This document shows, in pieces, positions 45,749 through 59,900 of a stretch of 64,000 nucleotides of DNA. The DNA is from Tyto alba (lineage: Eukaryota > Chordata > Aves > Strigiformes > Tytonidae), in contig NW_024881278.1 of the NCBI RefSeq assembly GCF_018691265.1, positions 4,540,001 through 4,604,000 of the forward strand, written 5' to 3'. The notes under the pieces are model-generated. The model saw only the letters and a program-made list of their open reading frames with translations, was not told where the DNA came from and searched no databases. Every line of letters starts with the position of its first letter. Positions within the stretch are counted from its first letter, which is position 1. A program made the position numbers and the translations under genes.

Positions 45749-48289
45749 ACTTTCCTCTTGAATTGAATGGGACTTGACCTTGTCACAACAAGATCAGGGC
45801 AAGTCTGTGGAAACAATGTTATGACATCAAAGCCAAAACAAAGGAATGTCATCACATGTGTCGGAGGAGAATATGATGGGGTCCTCTTACAGTAGCAAAA
45901 TAATGTCAGTGTGCCTCCTGAGAAACCTTCTCAATTACCAAGTCTCCCTGTGGAAAGGGTGTGCAATGGGAGAACTTGGCAGATGGCAATTGCTTCAAAT
46001 ACCAGGAGGTGTAGATGTGGTCCCTAGCTGGAGTAAAGAGGCTCTACCGACTTTAATGGAGCTGCACGGATTCACATCTGCTGCAGATCTGGTACGCTGC
46101 AACCAAACTGAGGAAAGGACGGATAAATTAAAATACCGCCTCACTGAAGCTCATACAAATTCATCATCAGCCTGCTCGGGCATTGCTCCCCATCCCTCAT
46201 AGTGTAAACAAGGCCACATCATTTTCATTTGTGGGCAAGAGCTCTCAGTTCCTCGTGCCCCTCTCCAGTTCGAAACCCCCCCACTTACAGCTGGTTACTT
46301 TTCCGCCTGACGCTTAGCTGGAAGAGCCACACTGTGAAATCCCTGTTCCCAGCAGCTACTGCCTCGTACGGGGGGAGTTCCCCTGTGCCCCCTACCCTCC
46401 CCTCCAAGACCTAACAGTGCAGCCTTAGAAAGGGGATTTTCCAGTATAAACAGAGCTAAGCCAAACTCTTCTCCTGGCCTCTCTGTGCCCCAGCCCATAT
46501 TTGCCCCACGTATAATTACCTGTGGATTTCACCTAGAAGACAGAGGATTTCACTTATAACCCCAAATAGGCAGGCTCTGACGTAATGGCAGTCTGAGGAA
46601 TATAGGTCAGGGAGGTGGCCTGGCCACTGGAAATGAATTTCTGAAGCAGAATGAGCAACCTTGTTAGAGGGGAAGATAGTAATCAGCAGTGGTCCTTGGA
46701 TCTAAACATTTCACCTCCAGCACTCTTGCAGCTACAGCCCTCATCTGTTTCACTTTCCTATTTTAAGTTCCTGACTCACATCCTAAATATTGACTTCTAT
46801 TTTTCTATTAGCACTGGATTTTCAGCCTCCATATTGACTTTGACTGTACCTATGGTTGATACTAAGCCTCTCAGGTCAACAAACTTTTATAGCTGTTAGC
46901 TGCTTAAACCACACTGGGCAGGAACTGGCACTATAGAGCAGTAGCTAGAAGCAACATTATTGGGAATTATAAATTATTCCTCTGCCTGAACTTTTCCTCT
47001 TATTCACATAGCTACATTCATTTTTAAACATGTGGCAAATGAATCGCACAGGGAGGACAATTGGGACTCTGTGATTTTGGGAGCACCCGCCACCACTAGC
47101 AGGGAGAGATTCTGCTCTGGGAACAGTGGAGTAACGCCGAAGTTACAGCAGGGGTACAGCAGTGTAATCTGGGCTGGTAATACCTGTGAGGACAGACAAC
47201 ACCCAGCCAGAGGATCAGAAGCCCCAGATCCATCTCAGTTGTACACACAGACCCTCAGTCGTCTCCTTTGGCTAACGTTTTAGCAGTACACGAAACTGTT
47301 GCAACCAAACATCAGAGAGACCTGGCCATCCATCATTTGTAAAACACTTAATGTATGTAAGAAACAATAACAACATTAAAAGAACATTACAGCAGTGGCA
47401 AAGCCAAGCCTAAAAAGTGAGGAAACAGAGCAATTAAGATTAACTTACGCCTCACAGTATATTTTTCTGCAGACCACATACTATTTTTTGGAATGGGACC
47501 CATGCTCGCGAGCAGGGACATGGAAGGTCCAGCTAGCCACAAGCTATGTCAAGTATTTTTCTGACATAGGATGACTGCAGCATTTAGATGTGAGAGGAAT
47601 TGTATATAGCTGCATCCCTTAAAAGATGCCCCTTTGGGCACCACTGACCCTGGGGACTCGCCCAGCACACGTCCCTGCACAAAGAGCTCACTGAAAGGGC
47701 TCGTTTCCTGCCATCCCCCCTCTGCCACTCAGCCTCACAGACAGCCAACAAAATGTGACCCGGATTTATCTTAAATCCATGCCATGTTCAGTTTAATGCT
47801 TTCTAAAAAGTGGTTATCACTGAGGAAACGATTATTGGGATGATAAGCTATGAATGACTTATTCATGCAGTATTTTCAGTCCTTCATCAGTCTACTAGAT
47901 CTTGTGCTAATGTTCCAGTCCTTCACATACTGATTAATTTTTCATGTGCTACCAGGCCTTTTTCAAGCAAAGACTGCCAAACTAATGCAATCTGGCCATT
48001 TAGTAAGCTGTTTCTTTCCTCTTTTGTTTTTCTTACCCCATACCTTGAGTACAAGCCTGTGGAAGGAAGGAAGGGTCTGTCAGAGAACTTGTATGATATT
48101 TGTGATTTATTATTAATTGCTGGCACAGAAGTCCCTGCAGGTCGCAGAACCCTGCCTGTGCTAGGCAACGTATTGATGCTGTGCTAGGCAATGGATTGAC
48201 TAGGAAGTGGGCGTCCTTTTCCCCAAATCTTTTAATTAGGCAGAGGTGATTTCCCCCTCTCCTGTGTAATGGGAAGGGCACAGGGCGGG

Positions 48290-48291
<2 letters not shown>

Positions 48292-48324
<33 letters not shown>
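48292..48324. repeat. (TG)n microsatellite
   Basis: About 16 TG dinucleotides preceded by a G-run. A length-variable simple repeat. Confidence 0.97.
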
Positions 48325-48325
<1 letters not shown>

Positions 48326-51300
48326 CATGCTGCAAGAGAAACTGTGCAAGTGTCTGGAGCTGAACCCAGCTCTACACAGCACCGCAATGCCTCTCTCTCC
48401 CCACCACCAACATGTTCCCATTCCTCCCAGCTCTCAGCGCAAACCTGAGAAACATGCTTTTCCCTTGCCTAAAGTCTGCAGAATTACAGTTTTCAAGGAT
48501 TTACCACTTAATGGCAAAATTCTGGCCCACAATTACACTGTGTTCTCTCTGCCAAAGCACATACATGAGTTGTAATCAGAGAGCATTTTTTTCCCATCCT
48601 CCCTCCAATTTTGCCATGAGGTGGAAGAAACTCTGATGGGTTGCGCTCGCTTTCCCCTGCTGTGCCAGGAATGACGAGTTCCTCGTCCCAGAAATCTGTA
48701 GCTCAAATCCTGTCGCAGAGAAAGCACCAGGCTTGCAGCACACAGCCCGTGGCCCCACCAAAACCAAAGGGCAATCTCCTGCCCGCACCTTGTGGCAGGA
48801 TCAGGGCCAAGAAGTACAGGCCATGCAAAGCACGCAACACGTTAAGCAAGTTTGTGTTTTTCAGATAAAGGCTATTCTTCACCATCTCCTTGATACAGAG
48901 GTGGTTTGGGCTTCTTGGATTGATGACAACTAGATGTAATGAGAAAGTAACATTTATTCTACTCTTAAGAGTTCAGTTTCACTTGTAATCCAAAAAATGG
49001 TGTTTTGAACATGATCATCACATATTTTGTCTCTTGTGGTAGGTACGAACTCCTCTCCCAACATTTTTGTAAGAATACACCGGTGTCAGTGGTAACACAG
49101 ACCACGTGAGCATAAATGTCATATGGGCACAGGCCAGCACCAGTGCTTAGAGTGAAAACCCAACTCTGTTTTGACAGAGTTTCCCTGTACAGCTTCAGCC
49201 GGTCTCTCCGGTATTTGATAGTTCAACTTCGCATCTGTACAACAAGGAAAAGGTAATCCTGCCTTCAGCAGAGAGCTCTGGGGGTGACTGCACTGGGCTC
49301 GGGGAGGGACTCTGATGTATAGCATGCATAATCACCCTCAGATGCCTAAAACCAATCCTTCTGATGGAAACTTTTGTAGCCCTTTAGTTCCTAATTCCAG
49401 CTACACATCACCGCATCAGCAAGATAGATCAAGATAAGCCCGTTGTCTTAACCAGATCGCTGCTAGCTGATCAGTTAGCATTTATGACTGCGCTAAGCCA
49501 GCACACTTGCTTCTGTGCTGCCCCCCTATTCCACAAGCGATGCAGTTACCAGGCATTTTAACAGAAAAGACACACACACACACGCACAAAAAGCAATGCT
49601 TTGTGAACTACCTGCTGCCACCATGGTCCCAAGTGACCCAGCCCAGCTCTGCTGAGCTCCTGCTATCAGCACCACTTGTGTGCTCTGAACAGCTTGTCCT
49701 TACCCCATCACTCCACACATGGGAGACTATCCCCTTATTACCCTCACCCAGGGCCCTGACCTCAATTATTAACTGCGTTTAGCAAGGTCATTATTAAACC
49801 TGACTCTCTGCTCCCAGATGAGCTATCATGTGTCTCTCTTTAACCCAGCAGGAACCTTCTTCTCACCCCATGCCCTTCTTATTACCCTTTAATGTGCCCT
49901 GAAGCCTCTGGAGCAACCCCATCCATCCCAGATAATATCATTTCTAGAAGGAAAGTTAAAAAAACCCAGAAGAGCCTATTCCTGAAGATTTTTTCCTACC
50001 TGGCTCTAAAACATCTTTCCATTTCCTTTCTATTTTAATCATCCATCTCTAATAACAAATTCTAAAAGCCAACAGGTCTCTCCAGTCACAGAAACTGCTA
50101 AGCTGCAGATTAAAGCACATTACAGTTTTTAGTAGGACACAAGTGCTTTATACCTGTGAAAACTGATCACAGCTGTCTATTATGATTAAAAAGCAAGTAG
50201 ATATTAATAACTAACTACTAATTAGCTTACATTTTAATCGCGGCTTTCATGCCAAACACAAACAGGAGTGCCACTGAAACATAATATAAAATGTCAGCAA
50301 ATGTCTCCACTTCTGTGCTTGGGCAAAGCAGCTTGCAATGTGCTGATGGCATCAGGGCACGGAAGGGCATTGGGCAATGCTCCGTGCCCCTCTCGGGCTT
50401 TGGCACAGGCACAGCTCTGCGCCAGGCTGCAGTTGGGGCATAACCCTGCATGTAAGTTAGAGCAGGCTTAAGACAGCTTTACTTCATAAGCAGCAGCAAA
50501 AGCCTAGTGGAGGCTGTTCCAGCAGCTGAACCGAGGAGACCTCAGCAGCCTCTAGTCCTGTTTTCTCCTTCCTTGCTCCTCCTCTGGAGGCTTTCATAGA
50601 GTGGGATCTGCCAGGCCTCATCTCATGTTGGCAAGGGAATGCCTCTGTGTCACCCTCAAAACCCACAAGCCTGTGGGAGACCGTGGGTTAACTGGTAACC
50701 TCAGTTGGTTAGAGATATCTGGAGTGTATCTGCATCTCACAGCAAGGCTGTATGTAGCCTTTGCATAACCCATTCAGCAGCAACGGGGGCTGCCCAGTCA
50801 GCAATGCATCTCTCTCCCCTCTCCTTCCTTTCCAGTACCAGACACTACACCAATAGCCCTCACTGCAGCGCCCATGGCTTCACCCGACCATACCTCATGC
50901 TAGCGCTGTCTACCTTGCTCCATCCACCGAGCTGGGCAATCTCACAACCCTCCCAACACCTCCTCGTGTGAGCAAAACTACTCTGGGGCTCCACTTCTGA
51001 AGATAACCACCATATTTTTCAATTTCCACTACTGTCCTCTACTACGTGTTCATATGGTGCCCAGCATCCCAAGGCCCTCATCTCCTTCAGAGCCCCTAGG
51101 GGCTGCTATATTGCAAAAAATACATACCAATGAACAGTTGGAGAGCAAACATTCATCAAACCTATCCCTTTGACTTATGGTAAGCAGCTGAAAAACGCAG
51201 CTGCCTTCAAATAAAACTCTATGACTGAATATTGCAAGCACGACAAACGTTTTGTGGATGAGAATGCTCCCTCCCCTCAAAATATTTGTTTTCAATACCC

Positions 51301-53904
51301 ACAAAGTAGTATAATGTCATTTACCGAGGAAAATTCTGGCAGTTGATGCACTATCTGGCAGAGCTACAAGTACTGTAGGTGTTACGATACACACACAACA
51401 TGTTTTACAAATAGAAAGTGGTTTCCAGAGTTCTTTAATATATTCTGATTTCCCCCACCTCTGCCCAAAAAAGCTGCAGTTATGAAAATACTGTTGCGTA
51501 CTGAAATATTAAACTAGAAATCTGAAGAGAGTTGGTTTTTTTAAAAGCTCTCTTTTCAGCTATTTCTTCTTCTCTTTTTTTTAAGTCAGGTATGTTTTTA
51601 GCAACTTAAACAGGTTGGGTTACCCACAAGAAGTAGTAATTTTTCCACCTAGCAGATTGAGGTATTCATATCCTCTTTAAACATTTCTAAATTTATTCTC
51701 CAGTATTATTCAAATAGAAATATTTGCATGTACACCCTGAATCGGATAAAACCCTTTCAGTACTAACCCATGGGTAGAAACCACACAAATGAAGAAGATT
51801 AACAAAATGCACCTTCTTTGAATCTGAAGAGCCTTTGGAAGAAATCCTTCCAAAAACCCATCCTGTCTCAACTGGTTATTAATATTATCTCTTCATTTTA
51901 CAAGAGAATCCTACTCAAGAGCAAACCTAGTACCTCTACAATACGTAACGAGATATACCCCTTACCTGAAGAACTTGCTGGCTAATAGCCAGATGAGTAA
52001 GGAGCTGTTAGCCTAATTTAAAGTTGGAAGACCAAACTAAAAAAGAGACTGAAGGAACTGCTCAAGGCCACCCGAGACACCTGTGTCAGCACCAAGAGCT
52101 GAAGAGTTTTCTTGAGCACTAGTCCCGTACCTCAGTCACAACACTAGGCTTCCTTCCCAAGAAATCGCATCAGCCACTTCTTGTGAGTTTTCAAGGTGCA
52201 GAAAAGCTGAGTTTGAACTTTTCCAAGTCTCTGAGGTCACCAGCTTCACTCTCAGGTGAAGTGACCGCATTCACTTTCAGGAACAAAAACCCCTTGCAGA
52301 GCACTCGGGCATGAGCAATGAGTCACGCTGCTGTTTGTCAATGAGTGCCCCATCCAACCTACCCTACCCATCCAAAGAAAAGCATGTCTACTCTTTGTGA
52401 GTGGGCACTCCCAAACCAGACCTTCACACAAAATCAGAGTGGAGACACCAACCTGAGCCCACAAGGAGTATGCCAAGGACATATCATGCAGCGCTAGCAG
52501 TCACATTAGCCCTGTACTAGCATCCTACACCTGAGCCAACAAGCGGAGCTGTGGGGACCTTACTTTCTCTGGGCAGTGCCGCAGGACTGCGGGCACGTAA
52601 GAGAGCAGGTCAGCACAGAATCGAGGAAGTCTTGTTGCTTTAACCAGCACTAGCTAAGCAGTGCTCATCCACACGGTGAAGATATGTCAGAAGTTTCTTC
52701 TGGGATCCTGAACGGCTGGCTAGATGCCTGCTGGTGACATCTAAAACCAGTGTCCTAACAGTTTCATAGGTATTTTCATAATCTAAATGAAGATTTTCTA
52801 GTTTGTCTCAGATGATAATCTCCAGGAAATACACTGTTCTCGGTTCACTTTCTTAGGATGGGGGATTAGCAACTAGGCATTGGGTTCCCCTATACGGAGA
52901 ACAGCAAGGTGGAGGAAAACCACTGTCTACTATGGGGTTTTGCAGGCTGTGCTACCCCAAGTACAGGAGGACCTCAGGGAGCAGGACCTGGAAGCTACTG
53001 GGGTTCCTCAGGCTTCGTCACCTGTTTATTCCCACAGCCTACAAAAGTACCATGTTCAATCCGATACATCTGTTCCACAAAGAAGAGCAGCCCTTCCCAT
53101 TGCAAACACCCATGTTGCCAGCATGGAACATCTCCTAGACATATTTTAATTGCTACACATGAGGCAACCATGGGGCTTCGTGTAGGTTCCAGTGAGGGAG
53201 AAGCTCTCATGCTGCTCTGCTACCGAAGAGGGGGATGATGTGATGCTGAGAACAGGGCTGGCAGTGTGGTACCTATGCATCAGCTGCCGATCACACGACC
53301 ACAAGGCCTATCTGTAGCCTGAGGACAAAAACTGAGAGAATAAGTTGGTGCAAATTACATGAATTACCCAAATAATGCTTGCTAGAAAATTACATCCCAA
53401 TTCTGCCATCCGTTAGTCTGTCAGTAGCTCCACAGACAGCAGAGGAACTAACACTAAACTAAAATATTACTCAGCAAAAGGTGGGGCTGAGTGATTGTGC
53501 CTTTAGCGTTTCTCGTCTGTTTGCAAATAGACTCCCATCTTTACAACTCTATTTATTGGGCCAGATTCTCACCTGGCCAGCTCCTCTAAGGTGAACTCAA
53601 CAATGCTGATTTAGGCTAGCTCTGAATTCATGATTTACAAGCCTTTCCTGATAGCTACTGCAGCCTGTTGTCTGTCTTCAGGTTCTGTGCTAAATTCAGT
53701 AGTATTGCTTGCGGTACTTCCACCTCCTGCTGCTGCACAGCTGCCCCAAGCCACTGGGTTATGAATGGTGAGCCCAGTTTCGCAGCACCCATCATGCCAT
53801 TCACGAAAGGCTTTTTAACCTGGCTCTTCCCTTGAAAATTTGACCTGGGAGACATAACCCTGACCGTCAGTCCAGCCTCCAGACGAGCCGAGTCCCAACC
53901 CAGC

Positions 53905-53990
53905 AGACCATGCGGTTAAGTCCTGAGGGACTTAAGCATGTGCTTAAGTTCTCTGCTGGATCAGTGCCTTTACAACCAGTCTGACTGCTT
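53905..53990. mobile_element. Fragment of an old palindromic amniote repeat
   Basis: The wording GGACTTAAGCATGTGCTTAA followed by GTTCTCTGCTGGATCAG matches a palindromic, MITE-like repeat I recall as common in turtles, crocodilians and birds. Two overlapping palindromes are present: TTAAGTCC-TGAG-GGACTTAA (53,916-53,935) and CTTAAGCA-TG-TGCTTAAG (53,931-53,948). I cannot name the family. Confidence 0.55.
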
Positions 53991-56900
53991 TGTTAGCAGT
54001 GCTGAGCACCAGGGCTGAGCTCCAACAGGAAATAGCAGCTTCCCTTTGAAGTCCTGCCACTGATGTTCATGTAGGTGGGACTTCAAAGAAGAGCCACCGC
54101 TTCCCCCTCCCAGTATGGGAGGCCCCAGTGTTGGAGAAGCAGTACTGCTGGTTTTAATTGCATTAAGGGATGCTTTAGGGCGGACGATTCAGCCCTTCTC
54201 AGAAAAAGGACAACTTAAAAAGGTTCCCACCTGCTGGCAAGAGACCCAAGGAAAGGTTAACTCACACCCCAAAATACCTCTTAAAACAAAGGTCTGTGGA
54301 AAGAAATCTCTTCCCCTTCTGTTAAGTGTTTTCCCTAGTGCCACTGAAAACTACCTTGTGTACCTTGTGAGCATCCAGTTTACTCTGGAGCTGTACTCCT
54401 GGCCATAGTAAGGGCCCCTCGCCAACTGGGATGTGGATGAGGAATGGCCAACCTCAGCTCCCATAATAGAGATCACTGGAAAAACTGACCTCAACAACAG
54501 CTAGAGTGAGCCAACATGAAGAAACACCCCCACGGGCAACCTGCATGGCTGATTCTGCTGCTGCCTGTGCAATCATACACGGGAGCTCCTTTAACTTCTC
54601 TGTATCTCTCTTCCTTGAGGGAAGACAAAGCAGAGAAGACCACATCCCAAATGGTGCAAATAACTCAACTGATATCAAAACGTGGCTCCACCTTTTCTCT
54701 TCCTAGTCTTGCAGATTGCCAATATCCAGCTCATCTCTAAATCTTCTGCAAGAAGCAAGACCCAGTCAGATGGGAGAGGGATCAGACCCCTAACACAGAA
54801 AACCCTGAGAACCACCAAGTACTGAATGCACTAGAGAAGCAGCCAACATGCCCAGGGACTAAGAGAAACACGCAGGGTTTACATGGATTTGCAAAGCTCT
54901 TCCATGTTCATATTGCTTGGTTTTGACTTCCTTGGAATTCACCTCATACATCCAGATGCTGTATATTTCTGCATTCAAAAGCTACCTGCATAAGCAGGCA
55001 TGGATTTCGAAGGAAGATGAGTAATTCTGTATTATTTGAGAACTGAGTACTTTGTGACCTCATTATACAGAGTTCAGCTGAGCTTTGCTGTTCGCGTCAT
55101 TCACTTGCCATATCCTGGTCATCTCAGCTGGTCATTTTGTATTTTGTACTTCCACACGCAACACTTGCACATTGTAGAACAAACCCAAGTCAGCAGTAAA
55201 GCAGTATATACCAGTGGGGAGTACTATGAGGAGGAAGTTTACCCCAGTAAAACCTGCTAAGCAAAGATGTGCCCCAAAACTGTAGAGAGAGCTTGATGCC
55301 AGACCCTGAGGGGCTGACAGCAGCACCAGCATCAGTATGGTGTGACAAGACTGGACATGACCATTCGGATGATCCCAGCCCAAACCCTGATGTCTGTCCT
55401 GCTGTGAAGAATGACCAAAAAGCTGAACTGAAACCATTTTTGGCTCAGGAAGAAAAAATTAGTATGGAAAGTCACTCGTGTGCATTTCAACACCATGTGG
55501 CTAAGGCTTTGCTCAACCAACTCAACTGCAGAACAGCTTGCACAGAAATGCTTGAAAAAATATCTCTTTTTATCAACAGAAAAGTGATTTTTTTTCAAGA
55601 CATTTCTCTTAAAGTTTTGAGCTTCTACCAAAGAAATACCAATGTACATTTTCAGCCAAAATTATGCAACTATTCCATATTCAGCAGTTTCCCATTAAAG
55701 GTTCTTGGGATTTAGGAGTCTGGGGGTTTTAATTGCTATTTTTTCTGAATATTTAATCAACATTTTCCACTGAGGGAGAAAAAATATTCTGGCCAAGTGT
55801 AGGTTTCCTTGCAAGGTTGAGAAGGGCAAGGGGGAGGAGGGGTCGCTGTATTTTTCCTTAAAGACACAAACATTCTCTTATAACTTAAGTCACCACTGCA
55901 CTTGTGAGCCTGACAAATTTAGAGGACTTAAAATCAATCAGTAAAAAAAGAGCTTGACCACAAAGGAAGTTCTGGTCAACCCTTCAGCTTTACATCATAG
56001 ACAACATTTATTTTATCGCAGCCTTAAAAAATTAAAATAGAAAAATGCATCTTCTTGGAAAACAGCAGTTATTTTCTTCCACTGCTCAGATATTTTTATA
56101 AGCCCAGTTCCACCAGCCTCACTCATGTTGAGAATCACCTTACCCTGCAGGGCAGACCATTTATTTAGAAGCAAGATATTATGTCCCAAGCAGGACACTA
56201 AGATGCCTCCACCCAACAAAAACTCCACTGTGCAGCTGAGCTGGACCAGCCTACATCCCAGGTCCAAGTCTGGTTTGAAGCATTACCCGTACTGTCTGGA
56301 TACTGGCCTCTATAAATAAACAGGCAAGAAGGTTTGGAGGAGAGGTGAAGCCTTTCTCATTAGTTGTGAGCAAGGAAGGAAGTTGTACCTTACCAAAGAC
56401 TGCGGGAATTCACAGCTCCCTCCTTCCCTTAATAGCACTGCTGGAGGCAGAGAGGAGCAGGGCAGAGCAGCCTTACAGGGATAGTCCAGCAAAATAGCCG
56501 AGACAACCTGTGAAATTAAATACTGCACATGAGTAAGGGTGGCAGAACTTGCCTGACAGATACCTTTCTTGTTGGCTAATCATAACCACAATTTATAGCT
56601 CTTTCCATTAAATCTTAGCAAAAGGACACAATGGCACAGAGACTGATTTCAATCACTGGCAAACATATGTCTTAACTCATATTTGTTCAGAGAATTGGTT
56701 CTGATAGTTTGTCATTCCCCCCAACATGTTTTTTTGGTTGTTTATACATATCAGCTCCAGCAAAACTTCCACTGGGAAAAGGTTTCTCTGGTCCAGGAGG
56801 AAACTTCTGGTCAAAACACACATAAACAAACCTGCCCTGAGCAGCCAACGGTTTCAGCATTCAGCTGGAGCGCGGAAGACGTACATTTGAAGGCCTGATA

Positions 56901-59900
56901 CAGATCAGGGGGTTGAACTTGGATCTCCTAAATCCAAGAGGGATATCTTAACCCCCAGGCAAGAGGCCATTCTTGGATGTTGCTTTCCTGTAGGAGTCAT
57001 TTCATATTGGATGTAAGTCATAAAATATTTGCTGGTAACAGCGAGACCAATTCTGCAGCTCAGAGGCCAGAACACTGACAAGAGCAGGAACATGATGCTG
57101 GGTCTCCCATATGCCAAGCGAGTGACTTGGCTATCTACTGGTTTATTGCGGTAATAAGAAAAGAACAAACTCTTCATGGATCCCGTGTCTTTCAAGCGGA
57201 ATGGAAAGAACTTGGAATCTCACAACATCTTGTGCAACAGGAGAACCATTTCCTACCCGCTGTTACAAGGGGGTAGATCTGCAGCGTTTATCACCTCTTG
57301 TCGCCAAAGTCAGAATCTGGCCTGCTGCCTTCCACCCTAATTCAGAATGCACTTTCATCTCTAGTATAAACACCAAGAAATATCAAAAGCCCTGTTGACA
57401 GTACTGCTCTCATTTTCTGCTTTAAGAAGTTGCCAAAATGTACAAAATTAAACTCCTCCGAGTCACAGTAGGCTGTTTTGTCAGTTTATCCAATCGGTAA
57501 CATAATACTATCGTAACCTCTATCATTCTGCCTCTTTTCTTTTTTTCCTTCCCCTACCCCCTTCCTTTCTTTCTTAAACAAGAATTTCCCCTGGAAGGGA
57601 ACACAGTTCCTCCAAAAATTAAATCACAGCATCAAATTTCAAACCCGCAAATATAAATCAAACATCATTCTGTTGACACTGAGGAATATTATTTTGCACA
57701 ACGCATGCTGCTGAAGCATTGTCCAGGCCACAGTAGGTAGAGTATGGATATTACCATGCTAAAGGAGCTTCTCTGGGAATTTTCCCTGAAATCGTGGATG
57801 TCAGAAAGAGGCATGCTTCGCTGTCTCTTACCTACTACCTCAAAGAGCACATCTGAGGACTGGCCCTGTATTTTTTCTTTTCTTCCTCGTTCCTTTCAAA
57901 ACTAATGGGAAATTCTGGGCCCCCAAAAACATAGAATTAGTTCCTTTCTTGTCTCATTAACGGAAACAAGAGCAAAGTAAGTAGCACCATTTAACAAACA
58001 GCAAATCTGTGGAAAACTTCTAGGAAAACAGGAGCAATGCCAAATGTTTCTCTAGCACTGGAGTTCCTAAGCAGGGAAATACATCCCCACAGTAAGGCAT
58101 GTATGACATCTGCAAATGGCCTTCACTTGAAATCAAAGTGTAACACACATTACCTCAGTACATAATTCATTCTTAATCTATTAATGATATGACTCATTAA
58201 CATATTAGTAGCAGTAGCGGTGCTAATAGGAGTAATACTAATAATAATGTCATTGTGGTGCTAACATGTTTCAACATGCCAGTTCTTCTACATGAATATA
58301 ACAAAAGGATTTGTGACCCAGCATCACAGAGGTGGTGAGACAAGAAGTTTGATAGCCCTACCAGTTACTTCATGGGATGTCTGCTATTATCTCTTGTTAT
58401 CTCCCTGAGGAATCACAGAAGATCTAAATGTGCAATCATAAGGATTGTTCAGGTATAAGATCCCTGATGGTATCTTCGCTGGACATGGGATGAAGCCCTA
58501 AAGATTTTTTTTTTTTTTTTTTTTTTCCATATTCCTTAAACGTTTCTGTCAGTACTCAATCAGGCGTGAAATGCCTCGTAGGACCTACTGAGCTGTTGTA
58601 GAGATTTCTGCTTCTCTGGGTTGAAAGAATACTCTCACCTCAGGGAAAGGTTTTTGAAGACATTTTGCAGAACTTGTCAAGAACTACTGGGGAGGCATAA
58701 CAGGCAGCCTAAGAAGAGCTGTTGTACGTCTCATTTTCTAGCCTTGATTTCCCTGCTTGGAAATCTCACCTGAAAGGACTTGAGGAATCGATCTATTACT
58801 TTGGGATTTCTAGAAGGAGAGTTCGCCCGATGTTGAGGGAAGGTCCCCATACGGCTGAGCCCACCTGCAAGGCTCAGCCAGCACTGCCACACAGCCAGCA
58901 AACCCACAGAGCCCACCGAAAGCACACTGACCTACATCCCAGCTCTTCCAGAGAAGCATCACACCCATGGTGGTTGTATTCTGCACAGGGAAGATGCTTG
59001 CACAGGACAGTTGAAAGCTATTGCGTGATTTCTGATCGTACAGTACAGATCTGATTTATCCTATGGGCAAACACTGCTCACACGATTTGGGGTGAAAGCC
59101 AGGTTCAGATTTCAAATGTCCTTAAAAATCTGCTGCTTTAAGAACACAGCTTTGGTGTCAGGCCCTTCCTTGGTTCTAGAAAACTGACTATGAAAAGAAA
59201 ACTGGACAGTGTCCCTGGCTTCACACACAGACAAAATCTGCAAGCACAGGTCTGCCTCTGCACTTCCATGGCCATGGCACAGGGGAAAATGAGCCATTCT
59301 GTGACATCTTGCCATGTATCCCTGAATCTGTGGGATCCAAAATCCACACTGCAATGGAAAGTAAGACTGGGCAGGCTGGGAGCCACAGCTGGGGTGGAAA
59401 ATAGCCACAGTAGCATTATATAAGAACAATAAAAACCAAGACTATAATTACCTTCCTGCTCACCCTCCCCGTGCTGCAATGAAGTCTTGCCATTAACATC
59501 TCATCTACATACAAAAGTAGTGCATCTCTGAGTATATTAGTATAGTGAAAGCATTACAGCTCTTGGTGGAAAGAAAAGTTGTATGGGATAAGTCACTTTG
59601 ACACCAAAATAACCGCATTCACATGCGGTCTTGACCCACTATAACCAGTAGTAAAAAAAATAATACAGAATTATTTCCTAACAACAAAATTGTATCAAGG
59701 CAATTCTTCACATAAGATAGGCCTAAAAATGGTTCTTAGAGTAGTTGCCAGGAAAACTGCCTAATATTCCAACTCTTCCCCACAGCTCATGGTACCCAGT
59801 ATGGCTTTTAAAACCCATGCCCTTGCAACAACACCAGCTAGCCTTGGGGTCTGCCCAGAGACGCTCAAAAAGAGCACTGCTGAAGGTGCAAAACCAGGGC

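Larger units (their letters stand above)
45111..53904. other. Gene-free interval
   Basis: No recognisable gene. It contains the perfect hairpin at 45,716-45,748, an imperfect 23-bp tandem duplication (about 48,156-48,201), a TG repeat (48,292-48,324) and weak MIR-like wording near 52,040-52,100. Open frames are short and without domains. Confidence 0.5.
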
